Shown: in pieces, positions 1-5,305 of the stretch
Numbering within the stretch: position 1 is the stretch's first letter
How the letters are laid out: each line of letters begins with the position of its first letter
Source: Cyanobacteria bacterium Co-bin13
Lineage (GTDB): Bacteria > Cyanobacteriota > Cyanobacteriia > Phormidesmidales > Phormidesmidaceae
Length of the DNA stretch: 8,235 bases
Assembly (NCBI GenBank): GCA_014534385.1
Contig: JACVRP010000153.1
Span: 1 to 8,235 of the forward strand
Direction: 5' to 3'
Position numbers and translations under genes: made by a program
Notes under the pieces: generated by a model
The model's input: only the letters and a program-made list of their open reading frames with translations
What the model was told of the DNA's origin: nothing
Databases searched by the model: none

Positions 1-120
1 GATCGCGGTCCCTTTGGCCATGGTCGGGTGCTGGACCTGTCGGCAGCGGCAGCCCAGGCAATTGGCCTGCGAAGCAGCGGAGTTGGCACGGTCAAGATCG
101 AGGTCTTGGGTAGACCGTAG
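1..120 (+). CDS. rlpA: RlpA-like double-psi beta-barrel protein, C-terminal end (5' truncated)
   Basis: Frame 1 is open from the first base to a TAG at 118-120 and gives 39 residues starting DRGPFGHGRVLDLSAAAA and ending KIEVLGRP. The DRGP, GRVLDLS and V-x-I-E-V segments match the end of the RlpA family, whose members are septal or envelope-associated lytic transglycosylases acting on peptidoglycan. The Asp of the (N)DRGP motif is conserved in that family and thought to be important for catalysis. Only the last part of the double-psi beta-barrel is present; the signal peptide and any N-terminal domains lie upstream of the window. No SPOR domain follows the barrel, unlike E. coli RlpA, so the barrel ends the protein here. 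The family call is fairly secure for so short a piece; enzymatic activity is inferred from the family. Confidence 0.8.
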   Translation, partial: DRGPFGHGRVLDLSAAAAQAIGLRSSGVGTVKIEVLGRP

Positions 121-134
121 AGGCAAGGTCGTAG

Positions 135-214
135 GGAGAGGGCAAAGGAAAGACAGAACAACTCGACTCCCTCAAGGCGACTGTTCTCTGCTGTTTCCTT
201 TAGTTAGCCTTCCT
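135..214 (+). other. Long imperfect hairpin just downstream of rlpA
   Basis: Folding by eye gives an 8-bp perfect stem (144-151 AAAGGAAA with 194-201 TTTCCTTT). Inside it is a 6-bp stem (155-160 AGAACA with 182-187 TGTTCT), then TCG 163-165 with CGA 178-180. Outside it, GGC 141-143 can pair with GCC 207-209, extending weakly to about 135/214. It begins about 15-25 nt after the rlpA stop and has no clean T-tract after the outer stem, so it is not a typical intrinsic terminator. It could be a 3' UTR stabilising structure or part of a small RNA. No RNA family is recognised. Confidence 0.4.
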
Positions 215-251
215 GTTATGGCAGTTCCTAGTCTTCTGAGGTACGAGTTTG

Positions 252-311
252 AATCCCCCTTGCCACCCTATTACGCCTTTGGCGCATACCCAGAGGGTTA
301 TCGGGGAGATT
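252..311 (+). other. Nested hairpin, candidate structured RNA core
   Basis: Consecutive helices nest without conflict. AATC 252-255 pairs with GATT 308-311, CCCC 256-259 with GGGG 303-306 (A307 is bulged), ACCCT 265-269 with AGGGT 294-298, and CGCC 274-277 with GGCG 281-284 around a TTT loop. Outer pairings GGT 240-242/ACC 312-314, TTCC 225-228/GGAA 316-319 and CAG 222-224/CTG 322-324 could lengthen the rod to about 220-327, with large bulges on the 5' side. A rod-like RNA recalls 6S RNA in general shape only; I cannot recognise its conserved sequence. The fold is unverified by computation. Confidence 0.4.
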
Positions 312-383
312 ACCGGGAAAGCTGTCCTTCAAAGAGTTGGGGGAGCTTACAACGAGCATTCTCTACCTCAATAGACTAAGAAG

Positions 384-405
384 CGCTATAACCAGCGAGT
401 TTTTT
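384..405 (+). terminator. Weak hairpin followed by six T
   Basis: CGCT 384-387 pairs with AGCG 394-397 around the loop ATAACC, followed by AG and then T400-T405. The stem is only 4 bp, shorter than is usual for an efficient intrinsic terminator, so this is at most a weak or attenuating site upstream of the stronger one at 460-496. Confidence 0.25.
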
Positions 406-459
406 CTGTGCCTGTGGAGTTTACAGCAGCTTTAAAGAGCTGTGCCTGAAGATTTATGG

Positions 460-496
460 CTCCCCGCTTATCCTAGGAAGTGGGGAGTTTTTGTTT
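460..496 (+). terminator. Strong intrinsic terminator
   Basis: CTCCCCGCTT (460-469) pairs with AAGTGGGGAG (478-487) over 10 bp with a single G-U wobble and an 8-nt loop. It is followed directly by TTTTTGTTT (488-496). This is a textbook factor-independent terminator on the plus strand. It lies 340 nt beyond the rlpA stop, so it either ends a long rlpA 3' UTR or ends a separate non-coding transcript. It insulates panC-cmk from upstream transcription. Confidence 0.8.
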
Positions 497-524
497 GGTT
501 GTACAGTTCGGACAGCTAGCATTT

Positions 525-592
525 CTGGTGGGTGAAGGCTAAAACTGCCGCCACCAGTGAGGATGGCGCTGCTGACCCGACTGGGAACCTCA
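525..592 (+). promoter_or_regulatory. Two abutting hairpins in the panC-cmk leader
   Basis: The first hairpin pairs CTGGTGG 525-531 with CCACCAG 551-557, a perfect 7-bp stem, and has an inner GGC 537-539/GCC 547-549 around TAAAACT. The second starts on the next base: TGAGG 558-562 with CCTCA 588-592, enclosing CCC 576-578/GGG 583-585 around GACT. The helices could stack coaxially. They lie between the terminator at 460-496 and the panC start at 664, where a cis-regulatory leader would be expected. No known riboswitch class is recognised; the function is inference. Confidence 0.35.
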
Positions 593-650
593 ATCTGATA
601 GCCTATAGGTTTTGGAGTTTTCGCAACCCAAGTTGAACCATAACGCAGCT

Positions 651-657
651 AAGGGGG
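651..657 (+). promoter_or_regulatory. Shine-Dalgarno of panC-cmk
   Basis: AAGGGGG lies 6 nt before the GTG at 664. It supports that GTG as the start; the nearest upstream in-frame stop is TGA at 634-636 and no other start codon lies between. Confidence 0.6.
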
Positions 658-663
658 CCATTC

Positions 664-2274
664 GTGCGAGTTTTGAAGACGATCGAAGGATTGAACTGCT
701 GCCTCGCCCAGTGCCGCCATCCGTTGGGAAAGCCGCTGGAGGACTTGCCTCAGGTGGGTTTGGTGCCGACGATGGGAGCGCTCCATCGGGGCCACCTGAG
801 TCTAATTGAGCGGGCTCGCCGTGAGAATGAAATCGTAGTTGTAACTATTTTTGTCAACCCGTTGCAGTTTGGCCCTGGCGAAGACCTGGAGCGCTATCCC
901 CAAACGCTGAGCGCGGACCTTCAATTGTGCGGCCAAGCGGGAGTTGATATTGTATTCGTGCCTACGGCTGGGGTGCTCTACGGTATGGCAAAGCCCAGCT
1001 TAGACCAGTTGACTCAGGTGCGTCCTCCAGATGCCATGACGAAGGTTCTGTGTGGCCGGTTCCGGCCGGGGCATTTTGAGGGGGTTGCCACTGTCGTGAC
1101 AAAGCTGCTCAACATTGTGCGGCCTGATCGATCTTATTTTGGGCAGAAGGATGCTCAGCAGCTGGCTATTTTGAGGCAGCTTGCTAAAGATCTAAACCTG
1201 CCTGGAGACCTGATCGGCTGCCCGATCATTCGAGAACCGAATGGGCTTGCGCTGAGCTCCCGCAACCGCTACCTCAACGAGACAGAACGTTCAAAGGCCG
1301 CTATTATTCATAAGGCGTTGCGGGCAGCTGAGGGACTATTTAGGCAGGGTGAGCGCCACTGCCAGACCTTAGTGAGCCAGGTGAGAACGGTGCTGGAGAC
1401 CGTGCCCGAGATTGAACTTCAGTATGTGGATCTGGTGCATCCCAAGACAATGCTGCCTTTGGAGGACATAAAATCGGTGGGACTACTGGCTGTGGCTGCT
1501 TTTCTAGGAACAACTCGACTGATTGATAATGTAGTGCTGCGATCGCGCCGCCCCATCGTGGCAATCGATGGCCCAGCTGGAGCCGGTAAGTCCACGGTGG
1601 CCCGGCAGGTGGCTCGGGATTTGGGCCTGCTCTATCTTGATAGCGGGGCTATGTACCGGGCAGTAACCTGGCTGACTTTGCAAAAGGGCCTTGATCCCCA
1701 GGATGAAGTGGCGGTGGCGGAACTAATTCAGGACTGCCATATTCGCCTGCTGCCGTCGGGAGATGACCCGGCTTTTGCGGCCTACCCCTCCCGCATCTGG
1801 ATCAACGGTGAGGAGGTCACCCAGGCTGTTCGCGGCCAGGAGGTGACTGCTCAAGTGTCGGCGATTGCAGCCCAGCCTGTGGTGCGAACGACGCTGCTGA
1901 AACAGCAGCAGCAGTATGGCGCTGAAGGCGGCGTGGTGATGGAAGGACGAGATATTGGTACCCAGGTCTTTCCCCAGGCAGAGCTTAAGATTTTCCTGAC
2001 GGCCTCGGTTTCGGAGCGGGCCAAGCGCCGCCAGCGCGACCTGCAGGCCCAGAATCAGCCCGTGATTAACCTGGAAGATCTGGAGCGGGCGATTGACGAG
2101 CGCGATCGCAAAGACAGCACTCGTCGCGTAGCCCCCCTGAGAAAAGCTCCCGATGCCCTGGAGCTGCAGACCGACGACCTGACGATTACTGAAGTGGTGG
2201 CCAAGATTGTTGACCTCTTTCATCAGCAGGTGGGGCAGGTAGAGCAGGTGATCAATGGCTCAGCGGTTCGTTAG
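664..2274 (+). CDS. panC/cmk: Bifunctional pantoate-beta-alanine ligase / cytidylate kinase
   Basis: This 536-residue fusion carries two cytosolic enzymes. Residues 1 to about 290 are pantothenate synthetase, which joins pantoate and beta-alanine with ATP to give pantothenate, the CoA precursor. It shows PTMGALHRGH (35-44) with both HxGH histidines, FVNPLQF (63-69), GQKDAQQLA (160-168), LSSRN (197-201) and the terminal TRLIDN (284-289). Residues from about 296 are CMP/dCMP kinase, with P-loop GPAGAGKST (303-311), DSGAMYR (326-332), EGRDIGT (427-433) and the lid segment DRKDSTRR (481-488). The length and the short linker (about 291-297) fit the fused cyanobacterial form. The GTG start is supported by AAGGGGG 6 nt upstream and by the N-terminus MRVLKTIEGL, which resembles family starts. 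No truncation or missing catalytic residue is seen. aroE follows after 18 nt, suggesting co-transcription. Four CAG codons encode QQQQ at 1903-1914. Confidence 0.97.
   Translation: MRVLKTIEGLNCCLAQCRHPLGKPLEDLPQVGLVPTMGALHRGHLSLIERARRENEIVVVTIFVNPLQFGPGEDLERYPQTLSADLQLCGQAGVDIVFVPTAGVLYGMAKPSLDQLTQVRPPDAMTKVLCGRFRPGHFEGVATVVTKLLNIVRPDRSYFGQKDAQQLAILRQLAKDLNLPGDLIGCPIIREPNGLALSSRNRYLNETERSKAAIIHKALRAAEGLFRQGERHCQTLVSQVRTVLETVPEIELQYVDLVHPKTMLPLEDIKSVGLLAVAAFLGTTRLIDNVVLRSRRPIVAIDGPAGAGKSTVARQVARDLGLLYLDSGAMYRAVTWLTLQKGLDPQDEVAVAELIQDCHIRLLPSGDDPAFAAYPSRIWINGEEVTQAVRGQEVTAQVSAIAAQPVVRTTLLKQQQQYGAEGGVVMEGRDIGTQVFPQAELKIFLTASVSERAKRRQRDLQAQNQPVINLEDLERAIDERDRKDSTRRVAPLRKAPDALELQTDDLTITEVVAKIVDLFHQQVGQVEQVINGSAVR
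1539..1546. repeat. HIP1 palindrome GCGATCGC (one of six in the window)
   Basis: Perfect copies lie at 1539-1546 and 2102-2109 (panC-cmk), 2965-2972 (aroE), 5415-5422 and 6212-6219 (flavin oxidase) and 6926-6933 (GMC oxidoreductase). The window also opens with GATCGC, which may be the end of a seventh. A given 8-mer is expected about once per 65 kb in random sequence, so six in 8.2 kb is a strong enrichment and a known cyanobacterial hallmark. All six are inside genes. The copy at 1539 encodes part of LRSR, in the linker between the PanC and Cmk domains. Confidence 0.9.
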
Positions 2275-2292
2275 CAAAGGCGGCTCCATGCG

Positions 2293-3159
2293 GTGGCTGG
2301 CATGATTACTGGCAAGACTCAGATTTTGGGCGTAATCGGCGAGCCGGTCACCCACTCACTCTCCCCGGTCATGCATAACGCAGCGCTAGCTGAGTTGGGG
2401 GCTGACTTTGTCTATGTGGCCTTTCCCATCGCGGCGGCCCAGCTCGAAACAGCGGTAGCAGGTTTGGCGGCCATTGGCGTCACCGGGTTTAACGTCACCA
2501 TTCCCCATAAGCAGGCAATTATGCCGCTATTGGCCGAGATCTCGGCGGAGGCTCAGGCTGTGGGAGCGGTCAATACCGTTTGGCGTACCGAAAGGGGCTG
2601 GGCGGGAACCAATACGGATGTGGCTGGCTTTCTGGCTCCCCTGCAGGCGCTGGAGCGCGACTGGGGACAGGCCCAAGCTGTGGTTTTGGGGAATGGAGGC
2701 GCTGCCCGGGCAGTGGTGGCTGGATGTGCTCAGCTGGGCTTGAAGGTGGTGTCGGTTGTGGGCCGCAATCCAGACAAGCTCAAGGCATTTCAGAGGAGTT
2801 GGCAGGGCTCGCTGTTTCCGCCGCCGTTGGTACACGCCTGGGAGGCGCTGCCGGAGCTTTTGCCCCAGGCTGATTTGATTGTTAACACCACGCCAATCGG
2901 CATGCATCCTCAGGTGGGCGCGACGCCATTGGAGGAGACGGTGCTGGCAGGGGCAAAGGCGGGTGCGATCGCATACGACCTGATCTACACCCCCAGCCCA
3001 ACCCGGTTTCTTACCCTGGCAGCACAGCATGGCCTCACGACAATTGATGGGTTAGAAATGCTGGTGCAGCAGGGGGCGGCGGCCTTAGAGATTTGGCTGC
3101 AGTCCCCTGTTCCCGTAGACACGATGCGTCAGGCCCTAAAGGCTCACTTGGGCCGCTGA
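2293..3159 (+). CDS. aroE: Shikimate 5-dehydrogenase
   Basis: The 288-residue product catalyses NADPH-dependent reduction of 3-dehydroshikimate to shikimate in the cytosol, a step toward chorismate and aromatic compounds. Substrate-domain motifs are HSLSP (21-25), NVTIPHK (67-73) with catalytic Lys73, AVNT (92-95) and GTNTDVAGF (105-113) with Asp109. The NADP-binding domain shows GNGGAARA (133-140), GRNP (157-160) and NTTPIGM (198-204), followed by YTP (232-234) and GLEMLVQQG (253-261). The length is normal for AroE. The start is ambiguous. GTG at 2293 has AAGGCGG 8 nt upstream, while ATG at 2302 gives MITGKTQILGVIG, closer to usual family N-termini. The gene begins 18 nt after the panC-cmk stop and is likely translated from the same mRNA. 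Confidence 0.95.
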   Translation: MAGMITGKTQILGVIGEPVTHSLSPVMHNAALAELGADFVYVAFPIAAAQLETAVAGLAAIGVTGFNVTIPHKQAIMPLLAEISAEAQAVGAVNTVWRTERGWAGTNTDVAGFLAPLQALERDWGQAQAVVLGNGGAARAVVAGCAQLGLKVVSVVGRNPDKLKAFQRSWQGSLFPPPLVHAWEALPELLPQADLIVNTTPIGMHPQVGATPLEETVLAGAKAGAIAYDLIYTPSPTRFLTLAAQHGLTTIDGLEMLVQQGAAALEIWLQSPVPVDTMRQALKAHLGR

Positions 3160-3249
3160 GGTGCTGGTGGCTGCCCCCAATCACCTTAGCTGCCGAACCA
3201 CGGTAGACTGAAGATTAGCCCCATGAAGCTGTTTTTCCGATAAAACGCA

Positions 3250-3278
3250 GGGGTTTGAGCCTTTGAGGCGGTAGCCCC
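3250..3278 (+). other. Nested hairpin between aroE and the small secreted-protein gene
   Basis: GGGG 3250-3253 pairs with CCCC 3275-3278, and within it GCCT 3259-3262 pairs with AGGC 3266-3269 around TTG. A TTTT run follows only at 3287-3290, too far for a good intrinsic terminator. It may attenuate aroE transcription or form a leader structure for the downstream gene. The rest of the 178-nt gap shows nothing that I can name. Confidence 0.25.
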
Positions 3279-3337
3279 AGACAAGGTTTTCTGAATCGGT
3301 ACTGGCGATTTTTAGTTGTTGGGCAAAGGGTAGAGCA

Positions 3338-3763
3338 ATGCGGTTCAAGGGACTGTTCATCAGCATTTTGGCAGGGGTCTTTTGGCTGCTGTGCGGGCTT
3401 ACCCGACCTGCCTACGCCCTCACTCCCGTTGAGATTGCAGATCTCTCCTACAAAGCTTGCCCTGCCGAGTATGGAGGCATGGTGGCAGCAGGCTCGATTC
3501 AGGAGGCCCGCTGCTATCTCATTGTGGGCAAAGCGATTAACCGCTCTGGCAAGCCTGTAACCAATACCGATATTTTTGGCCGCATCTACGATGCCAACGA
3601 CAATCCGGTGATGCAAAATCGAACCCGGCTTGGCTCCATTGGGGAAGTGCCGCCCGGTGAGAGCCCCTTTGAGCTGCGCGTTTCCGTGGCTGCTAACCAG
3701 CCCGAACCCCTCCAGCTGAAGCAGTTTAAAGCGTCAGGATTTTCTGGGCAGGTGCGCCGGTAG
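3338..3763 (+). CDS. Secreted small protein of unknown function, cyanobacterial type
   Basis: The 141-residue product has a clear Sec signal peptide: MRFK, a hydrophobic core at about 6-20, and likely cleavage after AYA (25-27). The mature part of about 114 residues should therefore lie in the periplasm or outside the cell. It has two cysteines (41 and 59) that could form a disulfide. The stretch from NRSGKP (68-73) through IFGRIYDANDNPV (79-91) to a PPG turn (105-107) and FELRVSV (111-117) looks like a small beta-sandwich of the FxLYD kind, which handles extracytoplasmic interactions in other proteins; that likeness is by eye. I recall similar cyanobacterial proteins, some carrying the label biotin carboxylase, but nothing here resembles a biotin carboxylase (no ATP-grasp, far too short). 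The start is ATG with AAAGGG 7 nt upstream. The Cys in LLCG does not form a proper lipobox. No function is assigned. Confidence 0.8.
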   Translation: MRFKGLFISILAGVFWLLCGLTRPAYALTPVEIADLSYKACPAEYGGMVAAGSIQEARCYLIVGKAINRSGKPVTNTDIFGRIYDANDNPVMQNRTRLGSIGEVPPGESPFELRVSVAANQPEPLQLKQFKASGFSGQVRR

Positions 3764-3884
3764 GGGCCGGTCTACAGGATTGCTAAGACAGAGGGGACGC
3801 GGAGACTGGGGCATCGGGTGTGGCAACGGCAATAGTTGCGAATTTAAACACTCAACCAGTGGAGAGAAGACGATTATCGTTGTG

Positions 3885-3900
3885 TGTGATACCGATCACA
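3885..3900. promoter_or_regulatory. CRP-type operator, perfect TGTGA-N6-TCACA
   Basis: TGTGA (3885-3889), TACCGA, TCACA (3896-3900) matches the full CRP half-site consensus on both arms. In cyanobacteria the cAMP receptor protein SYCRP1 recognises this consensus. The centre (3892.5) is about 40 nt upstream of the start point expected if TATTAA (3921-3926) is the -10, a spacing typical of class II CRP activation. It lies 56 nt before the permease start codon. Sequence match is direct; function is inferred. Confidence 0.65.
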
Positions 3901-3913
3901 GGCAATTTACCCC

Positions 3914-3927
3914 CTTAATCTATTAAG
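3914..3927. promoter_or_regulatory. Palindrome CTTAAT-CT-ATTAAG at the probable promoter core
   Basis: The two 6-bp arms are perfect inverted repeats separated by CT. The repeat overlaps both -10-like hexamers seen upstream of the permease, TAATCT (3916-3921) and TATTAA (3921-3926). It may be an operator for a second regulator, which would repress from this position, or merely an AT-rich -10 region that happens to be symmetric. Confidence 0.35.
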
Positions 3928-3956
3928 CAATTACGCTCTGTAGAGGAATCTAGGGT

Positions 3957-5264
3957 ATGAGTCTTACCTCCGAGCCACAACCTGTGAAGCTAGCCCAGGC
4001 CAGCGAGGATTATCCGCTGAGTGCTGTGCCGTTGACTGCCCGCAAATCTATTTGGTCACTGGCTCCTCTGCTGATGGGGTTTGCCCTGACCTCCACCACC
4101 CTATTTGCTGGGGGAGCCATCGGCCCATCCTTTAACTTTCCGACGCTAATCACGGTTATCTTGATTGGCAATATTATTTTGGGCGCTTACTGTGCCAGCC
4201 TCGGCTTCATTGCTGCTAAGAGCGGCCTGACGACGGTGCTCATGGCCCGATTTAGCTTTGGCAATGTCGGCTCCCGCTGGGTGGATTTTGTTATGGGAGC
4301 CACCCAGATTGGCTGGTATGCCTTTACCACTGCTGTGATTGTTCAGGTGCTCATGTCTCTGTTTGGTCTAGAACCAGGCAGTTCTGGCTATGGCGCTTTG
4401 TACTTTGTTCTAGTCTTTTTCTTTAACTACATTTTTTGCGCTACAGCCTATATCGGCTATGCGGCGATGGACTGGCTGAGCCGTCTGGCAGTACCGGCCA
4501 TGCTGATTTTGATTGTGGTTAGCTTTGCCATTGCCTTTGGTGATTTAGGGGCCGCTCAAATCGCTCCGCCCACGGGAGAATTAAGCCTGGGAGCGGCTCT
4601 GGCAATTGTAATTGGCACCTTCATTTCGGGCGGCACCCAGTCTACTAACTGGAGCCGCTTTGCCAACTCCGGTAAAAACGCCGTTCTCAGCACCCTGCTG
4701 GCCTTTACCCTGATTAACGGTCTGCTGGTCTTTGCCGGCGCTTTTTGTACGATGGTGTACGGCACCCAGGATCTAATTCAGGCGATGGCGATGCAGGGCA
4801 TTTTGGCTGGGGCAGTGCTCCTGCTGATCCTTAATGTTTGGACTACCCAAGACAACACCATCTATTCCTTTGCGGTTGCCGGTTCTAACATGTTCCGCAC
4901 GACTAAGCGCCACGCTTTTGTTTTGGGGGGGGCAACATTTGCGCTGGTGCTAACCCTCTCAGGTATCTACGAGATGCTGCCCAGCTACCTGATTTTTCTA
5001 GGTACCGTCATTCCTCCGATCGGTGGCATTATCATGGTTGACTTTTGGGTGAAGCACCGGGGCAGCTTTCCGGCCCTAGATGCGCCTCTACCGGCCTTTA
5101 ACTGGGCAGGTATCATTGCCTACGTTGTGGCGTCTGCAGTGGGTTATTTTACTGGCCAGAACGACTTGGGCATTGGTCCTGTAAACGGCATTGTGACAGC
5201 TGCGGTGCTCTACGGCATTTTGTGTCAGGTGATGCCCCAGTCTGTTAGCCGCGCCGCTGAGTAG
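3957..5264 (+). CDS. codB: CodB-like purine/cytosine permease (NCS1 family)
   Basis: This 435-residue inner-membrane protein has about 12 hydrophobic segments (roughly 34-56, 64-88, 110-137, 146-168, 176-196, 208-226, 243-268, 280-298, 320-338, 342-363, 383-399, 406-425), the NCS1 layout. Several stretches follow E. coli CodB closely by eye: PLTARKS, LIGNIILGAY, AKSGLTTVLMARFSFG (87-102), TQIGWYA (116-122), the IGTFISGGTQSTNWSRF region (219-235), NVWTTQDNTIY (293-303) and IPPIGGIIMVDF (352-363). The family imports cytosine, other nucleobases, hydantoins, allantoin or thiamine precursors, usually by cation symport; which one applies here cannot be read from sequence. No cytosine deaminase (codA) lies in the window. 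The downstream partner is a flavin amine oxidase 41 nt away, so the physiological substrate may not be cytosine. The ATG is preceded by AGAGGA (3942-3947). The upstream region carries a CRP-type site. A run of eight G occurs at 4925-4932 without disrupting the frame. Confidence 0.9.
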   Translation: MSLTSEPQPVKLAQASEDYPLSAVPLTARKSIWSLAPLLMGFALTSTTLFAGGAIGPSFNFPTLITVILIGNIILGAYCASLGFIAAKSGLTTVLMARFSFGNVGSRWVDFVMGATQIGWYAFTTAVIVQVLMSLFGLEPGSSGYGALYFVLVFFFNYIFCATAYIGYAAMDWLSRLAVPAMLILIVVSFAIAFGDLGAAQIAPPTGELSLGAALAIVIGTFISGGTQSTNWSRFANSGKNAVLSTLLAFTLINGLLVFAGAFCTMVYGTQDLIQAMAMQGILAGAVLLLILNVWTTQDNTIYSFAVAGSNMFRTTKRHAFVLGGATFALVLTLSGIYEMLPSYLIFLGTVIPPIGGIIMVDFWVKHRGSFPALDAPLPAFNWAGIIAYVVASAVGYFTGQNDLGIGPVNGIVTAAVLYGILCQVMPQSVSRAAE

Positions 5265-5305
5265 GCTGCTGGCGGGGTAGACGCGGAAACCTGGGACAAA
5301 GACCG

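Larger units (their letters stand above)
121..663. other. Long intergenic region rich in potential RNA structure
   Basis: This 543-nt gap lies between rlpA and panC-cmk. Reading frames cross it (for example 14-379 and 612-809), but they run out of frame with rlpA or panC and their translations resemble no protein family I know. The region holds a long hairpin at 135-214, a nested hairpin at 252-311, a weak hairpin plus T-run at 384-405, a strong intrinsic terminator at 460-496, and two abutting hairpins at 525-592. I looked for tRNA T-arms, the SRP RNA signature, RNase P RNA signatures and tmRNA ends and saw none. A transcript ending at about 496, separate from the panC leader, is plausible. 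Confidence 0.5.

Noticed and set aside
240..265. tRNA/tmRNA-like T-arm (GTTTGAATCCCCC)
   Set aside because: The bases flanking the T-loop-like sequence do not pair as a 5-bp T-stem, and no acceptor stem or CCA end is present.
14..379. Open frame of 121 codons crossing the rlpA end and the intergenic region
   Set aside because: It overlaps the rlpA reading frame out of phase, has no Shine-Dalgarno, and its translation (rich in Arg, Ser, Gln) resembles no family.
520..610. Possible cobalamin riboswitch (GGTGAA and GCCACC-like pieces)
   Set aside because: The B12-box is missing and the order of conserved elements does not fit; the similarity is limited to short scattered words.
612..809. Open frame overlapping the panC start
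   Set aside because: It is a shadow of panC in another frame; PanC motifs are in the frame starting at 664.
1723..2223. Minus-strand open frame of 166 codons opposite cmk
   Set aside because: It is antisense to well-conserved Cmk motifs and has no recognisable protein features; it is a by-product of codon bias in a GC-rich gene.
2527..3030. Minus-strand open frame opposite aroE
   Set aside because: It lies entirely antisense to conserved AroE motifs and its translation is unlike any known protein.
3215..3616. Minus-strand open frame opposite the small secreted-protein gene
   Set aside because: The plus-strand gene has a signal peptide, a good ribosome site and a coherent fold pattern; the minus frame has none.
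3940..3953. NtcA-like site GTA-N8-TAG before the permease
   Set aside because: One half-site deviates from GTA-N8-TAC, and it overlaps the Shine-Dalgarno only a few bases before the start codon, which is no place for an activator site.
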